A stretch of DNA of 64,000 bases from Massilia rubra (GTDB lineage Bacteria; Pseudomonadota; Gammaproteobacteria; Burkholderiales; Burkholderiaceae_D). Shown one piece after another: positions 16,915 to 25,405 of the stretch. The position numbers were made by a program, and so were the translations under genes. The stretch spans positions 62,001 to 126,000 of the forward strand of contig NZ_VUYU01000002.1 in the NCBI RefSeq assembly GCF_011682065.1, given 5' to 3'. Every line of letters begins with the position of its first letter. Within the stretch, counting starts at the first letter, position 1. The notes beneath the pieces are model-generated. The model was not told the origin of the DNA, did no database searches, and was given only the letters and a program-made list of their open reading frames with translations.

Positions 16915-17240
16915 ACCTGCGTAGCGCGGGGACGGCATGGCCGGCCTCACCGAGCAGGCCCTGTGGGCGTCGCAGCCTTGCTCTGGGCAGTGGAAGGTGC
17001 GGCGCGTGCAGACAGCGAAGGCATCCACCTGTCTTCGGGCGCAAGTTGTTTCCTGCTCCGGCAGGCGGCGGCTGGCGCAACGTGAACCGCGCCGTGGCCG
17101 CCCGCCACGGACCGGAACGCGGGAAACACAATGAAACAAGCGTCATCCGCACCGGTGCATCCGGAACGATGGCGACAACCATGCCGGCGAACGTGATTCA
17201 CGCACGCCATAAAGTACGACAATTGCGAGGAGACTCCTGA

Positions 17241-20200
17241 ATGAATTCGATGTCCAAGATTAAACTGAACGCCGTCACCGACGCCCTGCGCAACAGCGGC
17301 AGCGGCCGGAGCCTGGCGCGCAGCGCGATGCGCGGCCTGCTGGCCCTGTCCATCACGGCGGCCAGCGCCGCGGCGATCAGCCTGCCGATGATGGCAACGG
17401 CCCACGCCGCCGCCGATGCGGAATACACGCAGCGCTTCCTGACCCAGTACAAGAAGATGAAAGATCCTGCGAACGGTTACTTCAGCAAAGAAGGCGTGCC
17501 GTACCACTCGATCGAAACGCTGATGGTCGAAGCACCGGACCACGGCCACGAAACTACCTCGGAAGCGTACAGCTACTGGCTGTGGATGGAAGCGCAGTAC
17601 GGCCGCGCCACCGGCGACTGGGGTCCGCTGAACGCGGCCTGGGCCAACATGGAAAAGTACATCATTCCATCGCAGTCGGACCAGCCGACCAACAGCTTCT
17701 ACAACCCAGGCAAACCGGCGACCTACGCCGCCGAGTACGACCTGCCGAAGCAGTACCCGGCACCGCTGAACGGCGGCGTGCCGGTCGGCCAGGATCCGAT
17801 CGCCAACGAACTCAAGTCGACCTACGGCACCAGCAATATCTACGGCATGCACTGGCTGCTGGACGTGGATAACTGGTACGGCTACGGCAAATGCGGCGAC
17901 GGCACCACGCGTCCGTCGTACATCAACACCTTCCAGCGCGGTTCCCAGGAATCGGTGTGGGAAACCGTCCCGCACCCATCGTGCGAAACCTTTAAATGGG
18001 GCAAAAACGGCGGCGGCGAAGGCTTCCTCGGCCTGTTCATCGGCGACAACAACCGCGCAAAGCAGTTCCGCTACACCAATGCACCTGACGCCGATGCGCG
18101 CGCCGTGCAAGCCGTGTACTGGGCATCGGTCTGGGCCAAGCAGCAAGGCAAGAGCGCACAAGTGGCCGACCTGGTCACCAAAGCGGCCAAGATGGGCGAC
18201 TTCTTGCGCTACGCCATGTTCGACAAGTACTTCAAGAAAATCGGCAATTGCACCAATGCCAATTCGTGCCCGGGCGGCAATGGCCAGCCGGATGCAAATG
18301 GCGAACGCGACAATCAGCATTACCTGATGAGCTGGTACTACGCATGGGGCGGCGCAACCGACTCCAACGCCGGCTGGGCATGGCGCATCGGTTCGAGCCA
18401 CAACCACTTCGGTTACCAGAATCCGCTGGCTGCATGGGCGCTGTCGACCCAGGCCGACTTCAAGCCGCAGTCGCCAACCGCCGCTGGCGACTGGGGCAAG
18501 AGCCTGACCCGCCAGATGGAATTCTACCGCTGGCTGCAATCGGCTGACGGCGCAATCGCCGGCGGCGCGACCAACAGCTGGGGCGGCGATTACCTGACCC
18601 CACCGGCAGGCACCCCGACCTTCCACGGCATGTTCTACGATGAAAAACCGGTTTACCACGATCCGGCCTCGAACACCTGGTTCGGCTTCCAGGCCTGGTC
18701 GATGCAGCGCGTGGCCGAGTACTACTACGCCAGCGGCGACGTGCGCGCCAAAGCGGTGCTGGACAAATGGGTTGCCTGGGCATCGGCCAACACGGTCCTG
18801 AAAGCGGACGGCACCTACACCATCCCGAACACCCTGGCATGGTCCGGCGCGCCTGACACCTGGAACGCGGCTACCCCTGGCGCGAATGCCGGCCTGCGCG
18901 TGAAAATCGTCGACAGCACCAACGACGTCGGTATCGCAGCGGCCCTGGCCCGCACCCTGATCTACTACGGCGCCAAAGCCAACAACGAGCCCGCCAAAGT
19001 ACTGGCCAAGCAGCTGCTGGACCGCATGTGGGCCAAGCACCAGGATTCGGTTGGCCTGGTGGTCGACGAAACCCGCGCCGACTACAAACGCTTTACCCAG
19101 CCTTACGATCCGGCCACCGGTTCGGGCGTGTACATTCCACAGGGCTGGACCGGCACCAACGCCCAGGGCGCAACGATCGATTCGAGCGCGACGTTCCTGA
19201 GCATCCGCCCGAAATACAAGGACGATCCGCAGTGGCCTAAGCTGAAAGCCTACCTGGACGGCGGCCCGGCACCAACCTGGCGCTACCACCGCTTCTGGGC
19301 CCAGGCCGATATCGCCAATGCGCTGGCCGATTACGCCAACATCATCGGCGGCACCGATACGCCGTCGATCGTGGCCAGCACCAGCGCCATCAACGTGCCT
19401 GAAGGCGGTTCCGGCAGCGTCGGCATCACCCTGTCGAAAGCGCCTGCCGCCAACGTCACGGTGGCCGTCGCCAAGGCAGCCGGCGGCGACGTCGACCTGA
19501 CCGCACCACAGGCCAGCCTGCTGTTCACGCCGGCCAACTACAACGTGCAGCAAGCCGTGGCGATCAGCGCCGCGGTGGACGCCGATGCGGTCAATGGCAG
19601 CGCCAACTTCACCTTCACGGCGCCTGGTTACCTGAGCGCCACGACGGTGGCTACCGAGGCCGACCGCGATGTGGTCGTTCCTGTGTCGCTGGTGGTGACC
19701 GGTGCGCCGCTGTCGGTTCCGGAAGGCGCATCGCGCACCTTCCAGGTCCGCCTGGCAGCCGCGCCAAAAGCCAACGTGACGGTGAGCGTTGCCCGCCTGA
19801 GCGGTGACACCGACCTCTCGGTCGCCGGTGGTGCAACCCTGACCTTCACGCCAGCAAACTGGAACCTGACCCAGGCCGTGACGATCGCCGCCGCAGTCGA
19901 TGCGGACACCGTCAACGGTAGCGCCACCTTCGCTGTCAGCGCTCCGACGGCCCCAACGGTCAACGCGGTAGCGACCGAAGCGGACAAGGATGTGCAGACC
20001 GGCGGTTGCGCTGTCGACTTCGACACCACCAACGACTGGGGTTCGGGCCAGGTTCCACGGGTCACGCTGCGTAACACCGGCACCGCGCCGATTACCGGCT
20101 GGGCACTGAACTGGACCGCGTCGAACGACGTGACCCTGAGCAACTCGTGGGGCGCTACCGTGACCCAGAGCGGCCGTGCGTTCAACGCCGTGCCGGCAGC

Positions 20201-20327
20201 CTGGAACGCGACCATCGCCGCCGGCGGCAACGTCGAGATCGGCATGCAACTGGCTTACAGCGGCGCCAAAGTGCTGCCAACCGGCCTGAGCTGGGCTGGT
20301 CGTAGCTGCACCATCGCTGTGAAGTAA
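17241..20327 (+). CDS. GH48 cellobiohydrolase with two beta-repeats and CBM2
   Basis: 1028 residues. A long N-region and hydrophobic segment end near THA-AADAEY (about residue 57), so it is secreted. GAGGAG precedes the ATG. Residues about 58-705 are a glycoside hydrolase family 48 domain. The [14 protein letters not shown] block holds Glu97 and Glu108, which align with the two active-site glutamates of Cel48F (E44, E55). GH48 enzymes release cellobiose processively from reducing ends. Residues about 706-915 are two copies of a roughly 105-residue beta-domain (SxxxVPEGGSxxxxVxLxxAPxxNVTV...). Residues about 919-1028 are a CBM2 with bounding cysteines and Trp residues (WALNW). A strong terminator follows. 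GH48 is common in Firmicutes and actinomycetes and uncommon here. Confidence 0.92.
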   Translation: MNSMSKIKLNAVTDALRNSGSGRSLARSAMRGLLALSITAASAAAISLPMMATAHAAADAEYTQRFLTQYKKMKDPANGYFSKEGVPYHSIETLMVEAPDHGHETTSEAYSYWLWMEAQYGRATGDWGPLNAAWANMEKYIIPSQSDQPTNSFYNPGKPATYAAEYDLPKQYPAPLNGGVPVGQDPIANELKSTYGTSNIYGMHWLLDVDNWYGYGKCGDGTTRPSYINTFQRGSQESVWETVPHPSCETFKWGKNGGGEGFLGLFIGDNNRAKQFRYTNAPDADARAVQAVYWASVWAKQQGKSAQVADLVTKAAKMGDFLRYAMFDKYFKKIGNCTNANSCPGGNGQPDANGERDNQHYLMSWYYAWGGATDSNAGWAWRIGSSHNHFGYQNPLAAWALSTQADFKPQSPTAAGDWGKSLTRQMEFYRWLQSADGAIAGGATNSWGGDYLTPPAGTPTFHGMFYDEKPVYHDPASNTWFGFQAWSMQRVAEYYYASGDVRAKAVLDKWVAWASANTVLKADGTYTIPNTLAWSGAPDTWNAATPGANAGLRVKIVDSTNDVGIAAALARTLIYYGAKANNEPAKVLAKQLLDRMWAKHQDSVGLVVDETRADYKRFTQPYDPATGSGVYIPQGWTGTNAQGATIDSSATFLSIRPKYKDDPQWPKLKAYLDGGPAPTWRYHRFWAQADIANALADYANIIGGTDTPSIVASTSAINVPEGGSGSVGITLSKAPAANVTVAVAKAAGGDVDLTAPQASLLFTPANYNVQQAVAISAAVDADAVNGSANFTFTAPGYLSATTVATEADRDVVVPVSLVVTGAPLSVPEGASRTFQVRLAAAPKANVTVSVARLSGDTDLSVAGGATLTFTPANWNLTQAVTIAAAVDADTVNGSATFAVSAPTAPTVNAVATEADKDVQTGGCAVDFDTTNDWGSGQVPRVTLRNTGTAPITGWALNWTASNDVTLSNSWGATVTQSGRAFNAVPAAWNATIAAGGNVEIGMQLAYSGAKVLPTGLSWAGRSCTIAVK

Positions 20328-20337
20328 TTGTCAGTCG

Positions 20338-20372
20338 TCCGCGCGGGCCTTGTTGGCCCGCGCGGATTTTTT
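20338..20372 (+). terminator. Strong intrinsic terminator after GH48
   Basis: TCCGCGCGGGCC and GGCCCGCGCGGA form a 12-base perfect stem with a 5-base loop, followed by six T. It separates GH48 from the next gene, so downstream genes need readthrough or their own promoter. Confidence 0.92.
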
Positions 20373-20411
20373 GCATTTGAATTTTGTATTCCCAAACAGA
20401 GGAGGACGACC

Positions 20412-20969
20412 ATGACGATTCGTTCAAGCCACGCTGCCATCGCCGTGCTCGCGGTGGTGGTCGCCGCCGCCGGCGTCGGCGGTACCATGAGTTACGGCAA
20501 GCTCAGCGAAGCGCGGGCCGGCGGCGCCGAGGCCTGGCACGACCTGACCCAGATCCACGCGGCGCGTGCGCGCCTGGGCAGCACGGCGCTGGAAGGCGCG
20601 GCGCGCGCCGGCGGACTCGATCCGGCCTTCATCGACCAGGCCCGTACCAGCCTGGTGCGTGCAGCGGCCTTGCCCACCAACAGCGGCGTGCTGAACGACC
20701 CGGAAGCGGTCGACAACTACAAGCGCTACCAGGGAGAGCTGACCGGCGTGCTGTACCGCCTGGCGGGCACCCGTGGCGCGCCCGAGCTGGAGACCGTGTC
20801 TTCGCTCAAGGAACTACGCGGCAAATTGCCGCAAGACGAGCTTGCGCTGGCCGATGCCCGCAGCCGTTACGGAAAATCGGCCGAGGGCTACAACGCCCTG
20901 GTCGGCACCTTCCCGGGTGCCGCGGTCGCAGCGGTGACCGGTTACCGGCCGCTACCAGCCGGGCTTTGA
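20412..20969 (+). CDS. LemA-family protein
   Basis: 185 residues from the ATG at 20412, chosen for the AGGAGG 6 bases upstream. A single N-terminal membrane anchor lies at about residues 8-30. The remainder is helical and follows the LemA pattern: the LNDPEAVDNYKRYQGELTGVLYRL block, then ARSRYGKSAEGYNALVGTFPG and a closing GYRPLP. LemA proteins are membrane-anchored coiled proteins whose role is not settled. It lies between two cellulase genes, which is unusual. A link to secretion or surface display is only a guess. Confidence 0.75.
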   Translation: MTIRSSHAAIAVLAVVVAAAGVGGTMSYGKLSEARAGGAEAWHDLTQIHAARARLGSTALEGAARAGGLDPAFIDQARTSLVRAAALPTNSGVLNDPEAVDNYKRYQGELTGVLYRLAGTRGAPELETVSSLKELRGKLPQDELALADARSRYGKSAEGYNALVGTFPGAAVAAVTGYRPLPAGL

Positions 20970-21009
20970 CCGGTTCGCTTCAAGTCCTCTCACTTATTGG
21001 AGATGCTTC

Positions 21010-22470
21010 ATGATTACCCCGAAATTTGCAAGTAAACTGGCGTTGTCGCTGGGCCTGGCCTTCGCGGCCAGCGCCGGTCACGCCTTTACCGTATCCGGCA
21101 ACAAGATCCTCGACGATGCCAATCGCCCGGTCACGCTCAAGGGCGTGAATTGGTTCGGCTTCGAGACCTTCGACGGTTCGGTGCACGGCCTGTGGACGCG
21201 CAACTGGAAGAGCATGCTCGACCAGGTGCAGGCGGAGGGCTTCAATGCCCTGCGCATTCCGGTGTGCCCGGCCACCTTCCGCGAATCATCGGTCAAGCCG
21301 AATATCGACGCGTTGGCCAATCCGGACCTGGTCGGCCTGAACTCGCGCCAGTGGCTCGACGTGTTCCTGAAAGAAGTCGACCGCCGCGGCATCTACATCC
21401 TGCTCGACCATCACCGTCCGGATTGCCAGGCGATTTCGGAACTGTGGACAACGCCGCAGTACACCGAAGAACAGTGGCTGACCGACCTGGAATACCTGGC
21501 CCAGCATTATTCCGGCCTGCGCAACCTGGTTGGCCTGGACATCAAAAACGAGCCGCACGGCCAGGCGACCTGGGGCACGGGCAATACGCGTACCGACTGG
21601 AACCTGGCGGCCGAGCGCGCGTCTAAGCGCATTCTGGCGGTCAATCCGAACCTGCTGATCTTTGTCGAAGGCATCGCCAGTAATTCGGGCGGCTGCCAGG
21701 GCCAGTACGGTCACTTCTGGGGCGGCAACCTGGAGCCGCTGAACTGCAAGACGCTCGATATTCCGCGCAACAAGCTGGTGCTGTCGCCGCACGTCTACGG
21801 TCCTGACGTGTTCGAGATGGAATACTTCAAGGCGGCCAACTTCCCGGCCAATATGCCGGCGATCTGGGACCAGCAGTGGGGCAAGTTCGCCAAGGATTAT
21901 CCGGTGGTGCTGGGCGAGTGGGGCGGCAAGTACGGTCATGGCGGCGGCAATCCGAAAGACAAGGTCTGGCAGGATGCGCTGGTGAAATACCTGAAAGAAC
22001 GCGGCATGATCAGCTCGTTCTACTGGACGCTCAATCCGAACAGCGGCGACACCGGCGGTATTTTGCAGGATGACTGGAAAACCGTGTGGCCGGACAAGAT
22101 GGCTTTGATGAAAAACCTGTGGGCGGGTGCGACGCCAACCCCGACCCCTACGCCTACGCCTACGCCAACCCCGACGCCAACGCCAACACCGACCCCGACC
22201 CCGACCCCAACGCCAACCCCGGCGGTCACGGCCGTGGTCAAGATCAATTCCGACTGGACGGCCGGTTATTGTGCTGAAGTGAACGTGAACAACAGCGGCA
22301 CCACGCCGGTGGTGTGGAAGATCAACGTGCCGGTACAGGGCAAGATCAACAACCTGTGGAACGCGGTCTACACCCAGACTGGCGCCACCTTGACCGCATC
22401 GGGCCAGGCTTATAACGCGACCGTGCAGCCGAAATCGAGCCAATCGTTCGGCTTCTGCGCCGTTCGCTAA
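21010..22470 (+). CDS. GH5 endoglucanase with TP linker and CBM2-like domain
   Basis: 486 residues. The signal peptide is cleaved near AGHA (residue 25). The GH5 barrel covers residues about 26-373. The acid/base is Glu181 in DIKNEPHG and the nucleophile is Glu303 in VVLGEWGG; LLDHHRPD holds conserved histidines. Residues 375-404 are fifteen Thr-Pro repeats, a flexible linker. Residues about 405-486 are a short CBM2-type cellulose-binding domain bounded by Cys (WTAGYCAEV... FGFCAVR). It cuts internal beta-1,4 bonds in cellulose and complements the exo-acting GH48 enzyme upstream. GGAG lies 9 bases before the ATG. Confidence 0.92.
   Translation: MITPKFASKLALSLGLAFAASAGHAFTVSGNKILDDANRPVTLKGVNWFGFETFDGSVHGLWTRNWKSMLDQVQAEGFNALRIPVCPATFRESSVKPNIDALANPDLVGLNSRQWLDVFLKEVDRRGIYILLDHHRPDCQAISELWTTPQYTEEQWLTDLEYLAQHYSGLRNLVGLDIKNEPHGQATWGTGNTRTDWNLAAERASKRILAVNPNLLIFVEGIASNSGGCQGQYGHFWGGNLEPLNCKTLDIPRNKLVLSPHVYGPDVFEMEYFKAANFPANMPAIWDQQWGKFAKDYPVVLGEWGGKYGHGGGNPKDKVWQDALVKYLKERGMISSFYWTLNPNSGDTGGILQDDWKTVWPDKMALMKNLWAGATPTPTPTPTPTPTPTPTPTPTPTPTPTPTPAVTAVVKINSDWTAGYCAEVNVNNSGTTPVVWKINVPVQGKINNLWNAVYTQTGATLTASGQAYNATVQPKSSQSFGFCAVR
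22132..22221 (+). repeat. (Thr-Pro)15 linker-encoding repeat
   Basis: Fifteen tandem ACN-CCN codon pairs encode the linker between GH5 and its binding domain. The third positions vary, so it is a protein-level repeat, though still prone to length change by slippage. Confidence 0.9.
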
Positions 22471-22478
22471 GTCAATTG

Positions 22479-22511
22479 TTTCTTAACCGGGGTCTGACCC
22501 CGGTTAGGAAA
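22479..22511. repeat. Inverted repeat around GGGGTCTGACCCC
   Basis: Nearly perfect arms (TTTCTTAACCGGGGT and ACCCCGGTTAGGAAA) flank a three-base CTG centre, directly after the GH5 stop. It can form a strong hairpin and may end the GH5 transcript. The core resembles interspersed repeats seen in genomes of this family, but only one copy occurs in this window. Confidence 0.6.
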
Positions 22512-22550
22512 TAATTTCGCTACGGTTTCAAAATAGTGGCAAATTAGCAC

Positions 22551-22579
22551 TTGCATCAGCGCAAAAAATCCCCTAATAT
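22551..22579 (+). promoter_or_regulatory. Candidate sigma-70 promoter for rtcB-prfH
   Basis: TTGCAT (22551-22556), a 17-base spacer, then TAATAT (22574-22579). It lies about 45 bases before a short leader ORF and about 220 bases before rtcB. Confidence 0.45.
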
Positions 22580-22611
22580 CGCACTCCCAAGCAGGCCAAC
22601 CATTTTAGAAA

Positions 22612-22704
22612 AGGAGATCGATCATGCAAAAACTGAACACTACCGCTCCTTTTCTGGGTCTGGCTGGCTAATCTCCTGCACTGAACCGACGGCATACGCC
22701 CGTC
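22612..22704 (+). promoter_or_regulatory. Leader with mutually exclusive pairing and hairpin
   Basis: AGGAGAT (22612-22618), the ribosome-binding site of a short leader ORF, is perfectly complementary to ATCTCCT (22671-22677), which overlaps the last base of that ORF's stop codon. A second hairpin, GACGG with CCGTC (22688-22704), follows. Ribosome passage would break the first pairing. This is the architecture of a translation-sensing leader, but no function is demonstrated. Confidence 0.4.
22624..22671 (+). CDS. 15-residue leader ORF upstream of rtcB
   Basis: ATG at 22624 with AGGAG 7 bases upstream encodes MQKLNTTAPFLGLAG and stops at TAA. Its ribosome-binding site is better than that of rtcB itself. 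The peptide has no family I know. It sits in the leader of a ribosome-repair operon, so a sensing role is attractive but inferred. Confidence 0.4.
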   Translation: MQKLNTTAPFLGLAG

Positions 22705-22796
22705 TGTCGCACCGTTTAGCCCTCTCTTGACGAGTTCATCGTCAGCGCTCCGCCAGCGCCCAATCCGTATTCGTATTCTTTTTGGATTGGCATCAC

Positions 22797-23990
22797 ATGG
22801 GCAATTTTGTTCAGCATATTTCTGATCGTATTTCGATCATCGCGTCCGACCGTCTGTGGCTCGAAGACGCTGCAATACAACAAACCAAAACCACGGCCGC
22901 ACTGGCCGGCATGCAACGCGTGGTCGGCTTGCCCGACCTGCATCCCGGGCGCGGCTATCCCGTCGGGGCTGCGTTCTTTTCCACCGGACGCCTGTATCCG
23001 GCGCTGGTCGGCAACGACATCGGCTGCGGCATGGCGCTGTGGCAAACCGACATCCTCGCGGGCAAGGCCAAGCTCGACAAGATCGACAAGCAGATCGGCA
23101 ACCTCGACGATGTGATCGACGAGGAAGAATGGGCCGATCTCGAACGCCGCGATCCTTCCTGGTCCGCGCGCATTGAGGCGCTGTCGGCCGCGCTGGCCGC
23201 GGCCGGGCTCGACCTTGCGCCGCTGCGCTCGCTCGGCACCATCGGCCGTGGCAACCACTTCGCGGAACTTCAGGTGATCGATGCGGTCGAAGATGAAGAG
23301 GTGATCGGACGCACGGCACTGGCGCGCAAGTGCCTGCAATTGCTGGTGCATAGCGGCTCGCGCGGCCTCGGGCAGGTAATTTTGCGCGCGCACGTTGACG
23401 CGCACAGTCACGCCGGTCTGCAAGACGGCAGCCCGGAAGCGCTTGCGTATCTGCGCGAGCACGACGCGGCCTTGCTGTACGCGGAAGTGAACCGCTCGCT
23501 GATCGCGGCGCGCATTTTCCATCGCCTGCGTTGCGAGGCTGTGCGCGTGCTCGACGTTCACCACAACACGGTGACGCCGGCGCACATTGACGGTCACGCT
23601 GGCTGGCTGCACCGCAAGGGCGCCACGCCGAGCGACCAGGGCCTGGTCATGTTGCCCGGTTCGCGCGACGACTATAGTTACCTGATCGAGCCGGTGCTGT
23701 CCGCCGGTGAACTGAGCCTGCATTCGCTGGCGCACGGGGCAGGGCGCAAGTGGCAGCGCACCGATTGCAAGGGCCGCCTCGACAAACTGGCGACGCCAGC
23801 GCAGTTGAGCCGCACGTCGATGGGCGGGCGCGTCATCTGCAATGACCGCGCGCTGATTTATGAAGAAGCGCCGCAGGCGTACAAGAATGTCGATAGCGTG
23901 CTCGGCTCGCTGGTGGGTGCGGGACTGGTCAAGGTGGTATCCAGAAGCAAGCCTGTGCTGACCTACAAAACGCGTGGGGAGTGCTGCTGA
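22797..23990 (+). CDS. rtcB: RtcB-type RNA ligase (RtcB2, PrfH-associated)
   Basis: 397 residues from the ATG at 22797; a TTG 15 bases earlier is possible. RtcB joins 2',3'-cyclic phosphate or 3'-phosphate RNA ends to 5'-hydroxyl ends, using GTP and Mn2+. Metal-binding signatures are NDIGCGMA (Cys), GRGNHFAE and LLVHSGSRGLG. The guanylylated His lies in LAHGAGRKWQR. It is coupled to prfH by a one-base TGATG overlap. This pairing defines the RtcB2 type, reported to religate 16S rRNA cut at the decoding centre after PrfH releases the stalled peptide. The enzyme is shorter than canonical RtcB by some tens of residues, as expected for that branch. Confidence 0.9.
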   Translation: MGNFVQHISDRISIIASDRLWLEDAAIQQTKTTAALAGMQRVVGLPDLHPGRGYPVGAAFFSTGRLYPALVGNDIGCGMALWQTDILAGKAKLDKIDKQIGNLDDVIDEEEWADLERRDPSWSARIEALSAALAAAGLDLAPLRSLGTIGRGNHFAELQVIDAVEDEEVIGRTALARKCLQLLVHSGSRGLGQVILRAHVDAHSHAGLQDGSPEALAYLREHDAALLYAEVNRSLIAARIFHRLRCEAVRVLDVHHNTVTPAHIDGHAGWLHRKGATPSDQGLVMLPGSRDDYSYLIEPVLSAGELSLHSLAHGAGRKWQRTDCKGRLDKLATPAQLSRTSMGGRVICNDRALIYEEAPQAYKNVDSVLGSLVGAGLVKVVSRSKPVLTYKTRGECC

Positions 23991-24619
23991 TGATCTGGTT
24001 ACAAATTACAGCCAATACCGGGCCGGCGGAATGCTGCCTGGCGGTCACAAAAGCGCTCGCGCAACTGGGCCGCGAGGCGCACAAGGCGGGAGTGACGGTG
24101 AGCGTGGTGGAGCAACTGGACGGGCCGGTTGGTGGCACCCTGCGCTCGGTGCTGCTGGAGCTGGACGGTCCCGCCGAAGCTGAACGGGAACTGGCTGCGC
24201 GCTGGTGCGGGAGCATCCAGTGGATTTGCGAAAGTCCTTACCGCAAGCTGCACAAGCGCAAGAACTGGTTCCTCAATGGCGCCGCGTTTGCCCCGCCGGC
24301 CGTGTCGACCGAGTTCGGCGAGATCCGCTACGAAGCGACACGCGCATCGGGTCCCGGCGGGCAGCATGTCAACAAGACCGATAGCGCAATCCGGGCCACG
24401 CATGTGGCGTCGGGCTTGTCGGTGAAGGTGCAGACCGAACGCAGCCAGCATGCCAACAAGCGGCTGGCCGCGCAGCTATTGCTGAGCAAACTGGGGGAAT
24501 TGGCGAAATCGGAGGAAGGCAAGAACAAGTCCGACCGCCGCATGCATCATTTCCAGGCCGAACGCGGTAACGCGGGACGGGTGTTCGTGGGCATGGGTTT
24601 TGTGGAAAAGGTGATCTGA
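23990..24619 (+). CDS. prfH: PrfH peptide release factor homologue
   Basis: 209 residues. Start ATG at 23990, overlapping the rtcB stop by one base; GTG at 23981 is an alternative. The catalytic GGQ lies in SGPGGQHVNKTDSAIRATH. The stop-codon-reading domain of RF1/RF2 is missing and is replaced by a short N-terminal domain opening MIWLQITANTGPAECC, typical of PrfH. The C-terminus is basic. PrfH acts on ribosomes damaged at the 16S decoding centre and hydrolyses the peptidyl-tRNA. Its partner is the RtcB encoded immediately upstream. A hairpin follows the gene. Confidence 0.9.
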   Translation: MIWLQITANTGPAECCLAVTKALAQLGREAHKAGVTVSVVEQLDGPVGGTLRSVLLELDGPAEAERELAARWCGSIQWICESPYRKLHKRKNWFLNGAAFAPPAVSTEFGEIRYEATRASGPGGQHVNKTDSAIRATHVASGLSVKVQTERSQHANKRLAAQLLLSKLGELAKSEEGKNKSDRRMHHFQAERGNAGRVFVGMGFVEKVI

Positions 24620-24633
24620 TCGATTGATCGTCA

Positions 24634-24670
24634 GCCTCATGCCAGCGCCGTCTTGGGGCTGGCATGGGGC
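24634..24670 (+). terminator. Hairpin after prfH, no U-tract
   Basis: GCCTCATGCCAGC pairs with GCTGGCATGGGGC (one G-T pair), and two further C-G pairs close a 5-base loop. It lies 15 bases after the prfH stop. No T-run follows, so it may stabilise the 3' end rather than terminate on its own. Confidence 0.5.
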
Positions 24671-24750
24671 GCCCGACGATGCCTGCCCCCTGAAAAGCGC
24701 AGTGATTTGCCGCATGGTTTGTCAGAATATCGACAGTTTCCGCGAGCGGG

Positions 24751-25341
24751 CTAAAAGCGCGCTGCCAGCGTGGGCTTCAGGTCGGGCCACTCCTCGCTAA
24801 GGATACTGAAAAACGCCGTGTCCCTGGCATTGCCGCCCGGCTCAATTTTGTCCTTCCTGAGAACGCCCTCGAAGGTCGCGCCGATCTTCTCGAGGGCGCG
24901 TCGCGATCTCGCATTGTCCGACTTTGCCCTGAATTGAACGCGGTTCGCCTTCAAGGTATCAAAGCAATGCTCAAGAAGAAGGTACTTGCACTCGGCATTC
25001 GCCCCGGTGCCCCAATACTCGCTTGCCAGCCATGTCACGCCAATTTCCAGCTTGCGGTCTTCTGGAAAGATCTCCAGAAGCCGCGTCGTTCCGATAATTT
25101 GCGAAGTGCCCGTCAGGCAAATCAAAAATGGGTAAGCCTTGCCAGTTTCCCGTCCCTTGAGTGCGGCGGTGAAGTTGGGATAGAAATTTTCCCGGACCGA
25201 GTAGTCGACCGAGGTCAGGCGCCAGATGTTGGCATCTTGCGAGACGGCGAACAAGGCGTCGAGCATGTCGAACTGAAGCGGGCGAAGTTCAATATTCTTT
25301 CCTTGAAGCAGAAGATCTGGCTTGATCCAAGGTGTTTCCAT
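24751..25341 (-). CDS. GNAT-family N-acetyltransferase
   Basis: 196 residues from the ATG at 25341, chosen for GAGG 5 bases upstream. It has the RimJ/RimL-like GNAT layout (Acetyltransf_3): IELRPLQFDMLDAL at the start, IIGTTRLLEIFPEDRKLEIGVTWLASEYWGTGANAECKYLLLEHCFD with the acetyl-CoA-binding turn, and NARSRRALEKIGATFEGVLRK near the end. Proteins of this branch acetylate protein N-termini or small amines and antibiotics. The substrate is not predictable here. It stands alone, downstream of a secreted hypothetical gene of the same strand. Confidence 0.82.
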   Translation of the reverse strand: METPWIKPDLLLQGKNIELRPLQFDMLDALFAVSQDANIWRLTSVDYSVRENFYPNFTAALKGRETGKAYPFLICLTGTSQIIGTTRLLEIFPEDRKLEIGVTWLASEYWGTGANAECKYLLLEHCFDTLKANRVQFRAKSDNARSRRALEKIGATFEGVLRKDKIEPGGNARDTAFFSILSEEWPDLKPTLAARF

Positions 25342-25405
25342 AAATTCCTCGTCTGGTGGAACGGTGTTAGGGTGGGCGGGGACTGTGTTGATGGCCGGAT
25401 GGCGA

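Larger units (their letters stand above)
16295..17240. other. Long intergenic region upstream of GH48 gene
   Basis: About 950 bases, AT-richer than its neighbours, with no credible gene. Small frames here lack ribosome-binding sites. It holds a perfect 16-bp palindrome (16899-16914), a looser related inverted repeat TGAAAGCGATTTCA at 16419-16432, a promoter-like pair near 16748-16777, and three TRTTTAG repeats (about 16407-16417, 16471-16480, 16491-16500). The size and content suggest complex control of the cellulase island. Confidence 0.5.

Noticed and set aside
16947-20249. 1100-codon open frame on the minus strand opposite the GH48 gene
   Set aside because: Shadow of strong GC3 codon bias. 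The plus strand encodes a clear GH48-CBM2 protein with a ribosome-binding site; the antisense translation is low-complexity Gly/Val/Arg/His.
22132-22221. Repeat considered as a DNA-level minisatellite
   Set aside because: Third codon positions vary irregularly while Thr-Pro is constant, so selection is on the protein linker.
22537-22560. Possible sigma-54 promoter before rtcB, as known for RtcR-controlled rtcBA operons
   Set aside because: GG and GC elements are present, but separated by 13 bases rather than 10, and no RtcR gene is nearby. A sigma-70 match lies at the same place.
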